From contig JAEMHR010000097.1 of the NCBI GenBank assembly GCA_016490725.1, positions 40,250 through 104,249 on the forward strand: 64,000 nucleotides of DNA. The letters run 5' to 3'. The notes under the pieces are model-generated. The model was not told the DNA's origin. It searched no databases and saw only the letters and a program-made list of their open reading frames with translations. The translations under genes were made by a program, and so were the position numbers. This stretch comes from Amphichorda felina (lineage: Eukaryota; Ascomycota; Sordariomycetes; Hypocreales; Bionectriaceae). Below, one piece after another: positions 55,342 to 64,000 of the stretch; within the stretch, counting starts at the first letter, position 1, and every line of letters starts with the position of its first letter.

Positions 55342-58300
55342 ATGTCGTCCCGCGACGCCGCCGAGCTCAAGGCCGGGGGTGCCATGGAGGCAGCCCAAAG
55401 GCCAGACAGCCAGGACAACCACGACGCCGCCTTGGAGAAGATGGTCGAGCAGTCCAAGAATGCTGGTGTCACTGCCTTCACTTTCGACCCCAATGCCTCT
55501 CCCGAGGAGAAGCGAGCGCAGGCCAAAGCTGTAGGACCCGCCCCCGCCTCTCTATCCGAGGTACCGTCGAGCATCTAGCTGACATTGCCATACCGCAGGC
55601 TGTTCCTCCCGAGCTGCGCAGGAAGCACCAGGCGTCAGCGATCGTGTCCGACATTGATGATGGTACCGGGCCCGACGAAGAATTACCCGAGGCGGGCAAG
55701 GGGGGTGTGATCGAGGTCGCCAAAGATGCGAACGGCAAGCCTACCGACGCCGACCCGGAAGCCGAGGAGGCCCCATACTCGCGCACTGGCTGGGCTCCTC
55801 AGTTCGGGACTCTAGGTGGTGACGGCGTTGAGTTTGAGAGCCTGCTGGACCATTCCACGTGGCTCGAAGGCAGGCTCCCCGACAAGTTTTATGGCGGTAA
55901 GTTGCCCCGATGGTACCATTAACAGGGAGGGGCAGGCTTCTCACACAGCGCAGATTGGTACCACAACGCAGCCGTCATTGTCTTCGCCTGCTTGGCTTCC
56001 TGGCTTGTCGCCATCTTCGGCGGTGGCCTTGCATGGCTAATGATTGTCATGGCCTGCTGCTCAACCTACTACAGAACTTCGCTTCGTCGTGTGCGCCGAA
56101 ACTTCCGCGATGACATCAGGCGCGAAATGGCCTTGAAGAAGCTTGAGGACGACAACGAATCGCTTGAGTGGATCAACTCCTTCCTGGTTAAGTTCTGGCC
56201 CATCTACCAGCCGGTTCTTGCGCAGACTGTCATCAACAGTGTTGACCAGGTTCTGAGCACGGCAACTCCCTCCTTCCTCGACAGCTTGAGGCTCAAGACA
56301 TTCACCCTTGGCAGCAAGCCCCCGCGCATGGAGCACGTCAAGACGTACCCCAAGACCGAGGATGACATCGTCATCATGGACTGGAAGTTCAGCTTTACCC
56401 CCAACGACACGGCAGACATGACTTCCCGGCAGATCAAGAACAAGATCAACCCCAAGGTTGTCTTGGAGATCCGTGTTGGCAAAGCTATGATTAGCAAAGG
56501 CCTCGATGTCATTGTGGAAGACATGGCCTTCTCCGGCATCATGAGACTCAAGGTGAAGCTCCAGATCCCTTTCCCACACGTCGACCGGGTCGAGATGTGC
56601 TTCCTCGAGCGCCCAATGATCGACTACGTATGCAAACCGCTCGGAGGTGAAATGCTTGGCTTCGACATCAATTTTATCCCCGGTCTCGAAAAGTTCATCC
56701 TGGAACAAATTCACGGCAACCTCGCCCCGATGATGTACGCCCCCAAGACCTTCCCCATCGAGGTCGCCAAGATGCTGGCTGGCAGCCCTGTCGACCAGGC
56801 TGTCGGCGTTCTAGCGGTGACCTTGCACGGAGCTCACGGACTCAAGAATACGGACAACTTTTCCGGCACGGTCGATCCCTACGCTTGCATCACGCTTAAC
56901 CAGCGCCAGGTGCTTGCCAAGACCAAGACTATCGAGGACAACTCCAATCCCAGATGGAATGAGACTCACTACATCATCCTCAGCTCGTTCAACGACTCTC
57001 TTGATATCCAGATTTTTGACAAGAACGAGATCCGAAAGTCGAAGATGCTGGGTGTGGCGTCGTTCCCTCTCGAGAGCATCGAGGAGTTGAACGTGTACGA
57101 GAACGAACGCCTCGAGGTCATCGCCGATGGCAAGGTCCGTGGCAGCTTGTCCTGCGACATCCGCTTCTTCCCTGTCCTCGAAGCGACCAAGAACGAAGAG
57201 GGCATCGAGGAACCCCCGCCCGATTCCAACCAGGGAATCCTACGCTTCTCAGTGCAGCAAGCCAAGGATCTGGATGGAACCAAGAGTCTTGTGGGCCAGC
57301 TCAACCCCTACGCGACTTTGTTCCTCAACGGCAAGGAGGTTCACCAGACAAAGAAACTAAAGCGTACCAACAACCCCATTTGGGACAACGGCTCCAAGGA
57401 GATCCTCATTACGGACCGAAAGAAGGCGAAGCTTGGTGTCTCAATCAAGGACGACCGGGACCTTGCCGGCGACCAGCTGCTGGGCAAGTACCAGATCAAA
57501 CTCGACGAGATCCTCGAGTGCATGGAACAGGGCAAGGAATGGTACCACCTGGCCGGCGCCAACACGGGGCGCATCCACATGACGGCCCAGTGGAAACCTG
57601 TGGCCATTTCTGGCGTCGTTGGCACTGGAGGTTATGTCACGCCCATTGGTGTCATGCGCTTCCACTTCAAGAAGGCCGCGAACCTTCGCAACTTTGAAGC
57701 CTTTGGCAAATCAGATCCCTACGCACGCGTCCTTCTATCCGGCCTCGAGAAGGGCAGAACGGTCACATTCCTGAACGACCTCAACCCTGTATGGGATGAG
57801 GTTCTGTACATCCCCATCCACTCACCTCGTGACAAGCTTGTCTTGGAGGTCATGGATACCGAGAAGATGGGTAAGGATCGCAGTCTGGGTCTTGTTGAGT
57901 TGTTCGCTGGCGACTTTGTCAAGGAGGAGAATGGCGAGTTCCTTGTCCATGATGATAAGAGGGTCCGTGAAGAAGGTCTGCGCCTGCATGGCAAGGGAAT
58001 CGCCAAGGGGACTCTGACATACACCGCTTCATTCTTCCCCTGTCTCAACGTCGCCGATCCCGAGGATGAGGAGGAGGCGACGTCTCAGAACGGCGAGAAG
58101 CCAAAGCCTTCTCTGGACCAATCCAGCGATGCCGACAAGTCCAAAGCGTCGTTAGAGGGAACCAAGGACCAAGACTTACAGCCCCCAACAACGCCTACAA
58201 CGGGAGGCAGACCGTCTGTGGACCAGCGACCAAAGCTGCGGCTCAGTCCCGAAGAGCTGCTGCGGTACGAGAGCGGCCTGCTCATTTTCCATCTCATGGA

Positions 58301-59913
58301 GGCCGAAATGCCAGACAGCAACACCCAGCTGGAGGTGTTTGTCGATGACTACATGTACCCCACATACACCTCCTCTAAGGCTTCGCGCAAGCAGCACAAA
58401 TTTGAGGAGATTGGTGACTGCGTCATCCGAGAGCTCGAATTCTCACGGCTCACAATCAAGGCACGCAAGAAGGGCGACGATGAGGATGATACCCTGGCTT
58501 CCCTGGCTGGAAACACCATCGATACGCTGAAACAGTGTCTGGTGAGTAGTAGTAGTATCCTGCCACGCCCCCGCTGGTGACGGTGGCTAACATGTTTTGT
58601 TTTAGAACAACCCCACGACTCTGCAGCTCAAACCTGACGGCGACCGAGGGCGAGGAGGCTGGGTCAAGGTCAGCCTCAAGTATGTCCCAATCAAGATGCA
58701 ACTTGACCCCAGCGAAAGCATCAACAACATGGGCAAGCTGCGGGTGGACATCCTGGATGCACAAGACCTTCCCTCAGCAGACAGGAACGGTAAGAGCGAT
58801 CCTTACTGCAAGTTTGAGCTCAACGGCAACGAAGTACACAAGACAAAGGTCCAGAAGAAGACACTGCACCCGTCGTGGAACGAGTCCTTCGAGGTGGCAG
58901 TACCTTCAAGGACAGCCGCCGACTTTGTTGTCAATGTTTACGACTGGGACTTTGCCGACAAGCCCGACTTCCTAGGAAGTGCTCAGATCAACCTGGCATC
59001 ACTCGATCCGTTCAAGGCTTCCGAATCCAGGCTGGTTCTGGATGGCAAGTCTGGGACGGTCAGAGTCCGATTGCTCTTCCGGCCCGACTATGTCAGGCGG
59101 ACCAGGCAAGGGACATCGACTTTCACTGGCACATTTGGCGCCCCTAGCAAGATCGTCACCGGCGTGGCCGGAGTCCCCCTCAAGGGTGGCGCCGCAGTCG
59201 CCGGAGTGGTTGGTTCAGGGGTTGGCAAGGGTGCTACCTTTCTGCGCCGCGGCATCTTTGGCAAGAAGGACGACGAGGATGTCGCCGAGGTACCGGTGCC
59301 AGTCATAACCACTACCAACGGCGACAGCCCCCCCGCTCGCAGCCACCAAGGAACAGAGTCGCCCAGCGAACGCCCGACGACGAGCAATGGCCACGTTCGC
59401 ACAAAGAGCTTCGGAGCCTCGTCTATGCGTAGCGGTATTGTCGGGGGCCCGGGCAGCGGTACTGCCAGCTTCACCATTGTTGGCGCAACCGGATACCCGC
59501 CGTCAGCGGATCTCTACGTCCTGGTGACGCAGTTGGGGCACAAGGAAAAGACAGTCGGAAAGACCAAGCACTTCAAATCGTCGGACGGCAAGTGGACTTT
59601 TGACGAGTCGTTCCACGCCAAGTGCGCGCCCGACGCGCAGTTCAAGATTGAGGTGAAGGGTGAGCACCTACTGGGTAGCGACGACGACCTGGGTGAGCAC
59701 ATCTACTTTGTGGATGAGTCAGGATCCGGCGCGCCCAAGGAGCTCTCAGTGGGTAGCGGCACGGTGACGGTCAAGAGCTCATTCCAGGCGGCAGAGACTT
59801 CGAATCTGTTGACAGGGAGCCCTGGCAGGTCGCACGTTCGCCGCAGCTTCCTGAGCAAGCGTGATGCCACGCGCAACAGCAGGGACAGCAGGGAGGGGAC
59901 TCCCAATGCCTAG
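55342..59913 (+). CDS. tricalbin-like ER–plasma membrane tether (SMP and multiple C2 domains)
   Basis: Four exons (55342–55530, 55599–55896, 55954–58541, 58606–59913) encode 1460 residues. The N-terminus is hydrophilic. A long hydrophobic segment (about 167–200, VIVFACLASWLVAIFGGGLA and following) can form the ER membrane hairpin. The SMP lipid-transfer domain covers about 230–430 (LEWINSFLVKFWPIYQPVLA to HGNLAPMMYAPKTFPIEVAK). C2 domains follow: GVLAVTLHGAHGLKNTD, GILRFSVQQAKDLDGTK, GVMRFHFKKAANLRNFE, and a late one, KLRVDILDAQDLPSADRNGK with SDPYCKF. A degenerate C2-like region is also present (ESGLLIFHLMEAEMPDSN). The C-terminus has a Gly/Ser-rich linker and a beta-rich end. Yeast Tcb1–3 and extended synaptotagmins hold cortical ER to the plasma membrane and move lipids. 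The acidic loop residues DRNGKSDP suggest calcium binding by the late C2. Confidence 0.94.
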
Positions 59914-60397
59914 TTAGGGGGCGGCGGGCAGAAATGACAGCCAGGAGGTGGGGGCCATGAGGTGACTGAAAGCCTTCATGTTCTTATTTGCGCAGAGGTA
60001 TCAGGCTCTAGGAGCAGTATCCTGTTCTGGGAAGGTTGTGCCTAGGTGGTGGTATAATGTATTCGGGGGTATGGGATGGCGCCATAGTCTGACATGGGCT
60101 GGGAAAAGAAGAAGCGGAGAGCGGGATGGTTTTGGGAGCTTCGATATCCCTCTGGCCTTTCTTTGAGTAGGTTTTACGTGCATTCATAATGAATAAGTTT
60201 ATTTTACGAATCTACAAGGAGCCTCAAGTCGGCCAGGGTATCAAAGAGCGAAAAGGTGTGCGCGGATTCTAATAGAATCAACCTTAGGCACGGGTACGAT
60301 AGAAGGGGAAATCGTGGCCCTATTTCTTATTCGTCTCTCAAGGCTACAAGCCATGGCTGCTGGGATATTCTACGGAGGTCAATAACCTATGAATAAC
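59914..60397. other. intergenic, convergent 3' ends
   Basis: 484 bp between the tricalbin (+) and HET (-) genes, with no supported gene. Confidence 0.6.
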
Positions 60398-63059
60398 CTA
60401 TATCAACAATATCTCTTCGTCTTTCCCAAGACGCAATTCTCTCTTTGACAGGGTCTCGGTTAGCCATCGCCTCCTGTCATCGCCTGTACCCATGACTTTA
60501 ACTAGACCAAACCTCTGATATGTCTTTGTAGCGGGCCTTTGCGATGTCTGCCCCGGCAAAGACGCTGGAGAGCGCGAGCCGGTCCCCGTACCCTGGGGTC
60601 CTGGCTCTGCCACCTTGTGGAGGGCCAAGAAATAATCTACACCCTCTGCGCGCCCCGGTACCGTGCTGTCGCAAACATGGAAGAGAAGGACGGCAGTTTG
60701 CTTACACCTCCCACGCGTTGCCAAGGTCCAGTCTGTAGGCAAACGGTCGAGCGCAAAGTCTGGGAGAAGGGTGATCCGGATGGTGTCGCCCAAGGACGGC
60801 CCTCGATCATCAAAGGCGCACAGGTCCGCGGAAGACAGTGGCTGCCTGCTGCTCTTGAAATTGTTCTTAGTATCCTCCCACAATTTACCTCGATCGTGGG
60901 TGCCAATCGCAAAATGCGCGCTTCTCTTTCTTCTGTCCTTGGCGCTCCACTTGCAATTGTCACATAAGCGGCGGAGTGGGACTCGGTACAGTTGGGTCCT
61001 CAGTCGCAGATATGCACCTTTCCTTACTTTGCCCATCGGGTCAATGCCTTCTGGGCGACAGTCAATGCCGGCAATGCTGTCCAGGACGTCCTTCAGACGA
61101 GTTGACTGGCGGATCTCGGAGAAGAGGACGCCTTCCTTGGCGTCGACGCTTGCCCACGACCATGAAGGGGCCCTCCATTCCGTCTGTGGTGTCGAGCTCA
61201 GGGGCGCCTCGACGTACCACAGGAGGTCTCTTCCCAGGCTATGGCGCCACATGCCGGCAAGATACTCGCTGCCCGTGGCCATGGCCACGTTCTTTGCACA
61301 GCCTGACAATGCCGGGAGCATATCCGTCCCGCGCGTTATGCGTAGCCTGGTGTACTCGGATACAATCTTGTGCCAGTATTGGGCCATTTCCAGGCCGCCC
61401 ACGAAGCTGGCGAGATCGAAATTCGTTTTCCCCTGCGCTGCAACGAGAACTGAGTCGTAATAATGCTTATCACCAGGTACGGGGTAGAACCTGGATTCCT
61501 TCACCTTGTGCAGAGCGACACTGCCGCTGATCCCCTCGCCGTTGCCGCACTCACAGAGGGTGTTCACTCGGCATACCAGCTGCAGCTCGTGCCGAGAGCA
61601 GAAGAGAAGACGCCTTGACAACATTCTCTCCTGGTAGACCCACGCACGGGTAAGGAGAGGGAAGTAGTCCATGATATAATCCGGCTCCGACCCAACAGGC
61701 CTGGCGCTCGACCTCGGGACTTCGACGCCGGTTTGGGCACAGTCACGAATGCCAAGGATTATGCCTTCATGGCGAGTCGAATCTGGCTGGCCTTCATCCT
61801 GATCGGGTTGGACCCGGAAGCATACGTCGGGACGCTTTGCGCCGTCAATGGTGGTCGAAAAACAACCACCCTCAGAGTCTGGAGACGACACGGCCGCTAT
61901 GGTGAGATAGCTCCCACCGTAGATGCCCGCCATGTTGGCAGACTCGGCTTCCCAGTCCTTGGCCGAATCTTGGATAATGCAAAGGGAGTCGATCCACAGG
62001 TAGCCGAAGCCGAGCGACGTGGCGATTGTGATGGCGTCCCGAAAGGTTGAAGGAAAGGACTTCCGGGGGATGAAGGCCAGGTGGCTCGAGAGGTTTGATT
62101 TGAGCGTTCTCAGCGGCATTGGCTTTGACGGGGGACCCCAGCAATGCGAGAGGCAGACATAGGAGCCCTTGTCCTGCCCGTTGGTCTCGATGAGTCTGAA
62201 TCCCTCGAGCCCGCCAGATTGGATGGGTCGAAGGTCGATTAGCCTCGCCGGGTAACTGTTCGTTCCAGGACCCCCCACCAAGGATTCTCGACATAGTTGG
62301 TGGGCGTCGTCGCAGCGACGGAGCCACTCGCGCACCAGAGAGAGTGACTCTTGGGAGGCTGTGTCCCCGGTAAGCGCGTTTGACCGCGGCATCCCCTGGA
62401 CCGTGGGACTGCTGAATGGCTTTCCCTGGTCTGGCAAGCACGTTAGATCAGCAATGGCCATGGGCTGTAAAGGAAAGGATAGACACCAGGTGGGGAGGAG
62501 ATGGTAGATGGGAGATGGGAGATGAAACCATACCGTGCACAGAGAACAGTTCCAAGTACGAAGGCTTTGTAACGTCACGGGGATGGACGACCTTCAAGAG
62601 AAATCGATAGCTGATCCAGTTGAATACGTAGTCGTCAACAGTCGGGCTGTTAAGCTGGTGGCTGCTCCTGGCATGGAAATACCCAGCGATTAGTTTATAA
62701 AAGAGACGACAAGTCTGACAGCCAGCATCCCCCGACTTGCTGAGGCTGGCAGCTGTGAACTGACGCCTCTCCACCACTCCCTTTAGCTTTCTGTTGCCAG
62801 TTGGGCCTTGAATAGCAACCTTTGCGGCATGTTTCAGCTTGGTGGCCTGTGAGCGCTTCTCCCTCTTTTGCTTCCCCGTCGTCTGGCCGGTGCTGTGATG
62901 GGCGATGTATTCTGCCCATGTTTGGCAATCCAACAGACACTTGTCTGCACCTTCGAATGTTTGGAACAAGTCGATGCGGGCAACGCCTTGGGGCTCTGGT
63001 CGCGGGGAGTTTGACGTGGGGAAGTGTGTTGTCAGATCAATAATCGAGACGGCGGGCAT
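60398..63059 (-). CDS. HET-domain (heterokaryon incompatibility) protein
   Basis: Two exons (63059–62534, 62430–60398; 103-bp intron) encode 852 residues. The N-terminal 170 residues include a Cys pair (GDAGCQTCRLFYKLIAGYFH), a common opening for this family. The HET domain has its three blocks: YVCLSHCWG (about 266–274), FGYLWIDSLCIIQDSAKDWE (about 317–336) and AGIYGGSYLTIAAVSSPDSE, followed by LLTRAWVYQERMLSRRLLFC. The C-terminal half includes APSWSWASVD, typical of large HET proteins, and no NACHT, ankyrin or WD module. HET domains are distant relatives of TIR-like effectors and can trigger cell death when different fungal individuals fuse, but most HET genes in a genome have no demonstrated incompatibility role. 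The start is the first in-frame ATG (MPAVSIIDLT). Confidence 0.92.
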
Positions 63060-63835
63060 TGTCACCCAACGTCATTATAATACTACCAACTTGGTAGCTC
63101 CCATCGATAAGTGGGGAAAGGAGGAATCTATCCGGAATGGATGCTAGTATTAAGGGGGAAATGGTGATTAGATGTATAATTATAGGAGTGATTTTTTGAG
63201 GGGAAGGACTTCGAAGAGGACAAACCCCTCGCTTAATGCAATACTAACTACCAGGAGGCAGTTGACTGCCAATAGTAGATGAGAAATGAGGAGACCTACC
63301 TAAGAGGGCATCCGAGTCCTGCGCCTTGCACCTATATCATCAAGACATACGGGTACTAATTACAAACACCGCCTTCCCCCAGCCAAGTATTTGACTGTGG
63401 AGTGGATAGGTAGGGTTTAAACAAGTCCTTTTGCCACTAATGATCGTTACGTAGCTCCCTAGTAGTTTAATACTAGTTCGAGCATAGTCCAGTGTAGGTA
63501 GCAGACCTCATTTATACCTGGGTAGTACCTACCTTGGGTAGTCCGCCACCGAGGTGGGAGTGTGGCGCCAGCACCAGCCACATCTGTCAAGCCACGAAGC
63601 AGCTCCTCAGTGACGACGACGCGCGAGTGGGAAGCTGCCTGACTGACCGACCACAGAGGCTCTGAGCTCCCGCCAAACCCGCCTCAGTTCAACCATTGCA
63701 CCACCATCATCACCGCCATCCCGACGACAACCCATCCACCCTCCCACGGCACAACGACGACCGCTGCTACCACCGCTACTGCCTCCTCGTTTATCTCCTC
63801 TTTGACCTCGACTACACACAGAGCCCGCCGCCACC
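63060..63835. other. divergent promoter region, HET gene / right-edge gene
   Basis: 776 bp with repeated GTAC/CTAG-type motifs (for example ACCTGGGTAGTACCTACC near 63516–63535) and a C/A-rich leader before the next start. No coding region is supported. Confidence 0.55.
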
Positions 63836-64000
63836 ATGGACGCCCTCGTGGCTCAATACAGCCGCCCGGCTTTGGAGGAGAAGGATCCCTTTGAGGATGA
63901 GGCCAAGGAGCTCATGAACGCGACGGACCACCTGTCCATGAAGTTTGCCATGCCCCCCGTTGCCCAGGTAAGTCTCGCCGCCCCCCCCCCCCCCAAAACC
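63836..64000 (+). CDS. first exon of an unidentified gene, cut by the window edge
   Basis: The start sits in a strong context (GCCGCCACCATGG). The exon runs to 63967 and ends at a good donor (CAG then GTAAGT), giving 44 residues in phase 0: MDALVAQYSRPALEEKDPFE, then DEAKELMNATDHLSMKFAMP and PVAQ. The intron begins with a C-run and continues past the window. An acidic N-terminal segment with no signal peptide suggests a cytosolic or nuclear protein. I do not recognise the family from this fragment. Confidence 0.7.
   Translation, partial: MDALVAQYSRPALEEKDPFEDEAKELMNATDHLSMKFAMPPVAQVSLAAPPPPKT

Overview
This is a nuclear contig from a filamentous ascomycete. Short GT–AG introns (mostly 50–110 bp), GC-rich codon usage, and a CRH-type wall glycosidase, HET protein, NLR-like protein and binuclear-zinc transcription factor all point to Pezizomycotina. 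The gene architecture suggests Sordariomycetes, but I cannot name a genus. I rebuilt 16 complete genes and one gene cut by the right edge by joining exons at splice sites that keep the frame. Every complete model sums to a multiple of three and ends on a stop.

Left part (1–18 kb): a 2.3 kb gene-free region with a 7 x 10 bp tandem repeat. Next come a GPI-anchored CRH transglycosidase (+), DNA topoisomerase I (-), the mitochondrial ATP synthase gamma subunit (+, divergent from TOP1), an LSD1-type SWIRM/amine oxidase/HMG protein (-), the vacuolar SM protein Vps33 (-) and a UBE2W-like E2 enzyme (-).

Middle part (18–36 kb): a 1639-residue NLR-like protein with alpha/beta hydrolase, NACHT and WD40-like parts (-), a fructosamine/ketosamine kinase-like protein (-), an aldo-keto reductase (+), a CaMK-type kinase (+), an unidentified two-exon gene (-) and histidyl-tRNA synthetase (-), which carries an upstream in-frame start that would add a mitochondrial presequence.

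Right part (36–64 kb): a full-size ABCB transporter with 12 exons (+), a transcription factor with two C2H2 fingers plus a Zn2Cys6 cluster (-), a short-chain dehydrogenase (-), a FYVE–RING ubiquitin ligase (+), a 4.6 kb gene-poor stretch with coding-like fragments, a tricalbin (SMP plus C2 domains) (+), a HET-domain protein (-) and the first exon of an unidentified gene (+).

The genes are independent transcription units, not a cluster. Themes recur: membrane traffic and contact (Vps33, FYVE–RING, tricalbin), chromatin and DNA topology (LSD1, TOP1), and self/non-self or cell-death type proteins (NLR, HET). I saw no tRNA, rRNA, CRISPR array, intact transposon or biosynthetic cluster. The most unusual items are the NLR-like gene, the hybrid C2H2/Zn2Cys6 regulator, the dual-start HTS1 and the unexplained coding fragments at 51–53.5 kb.
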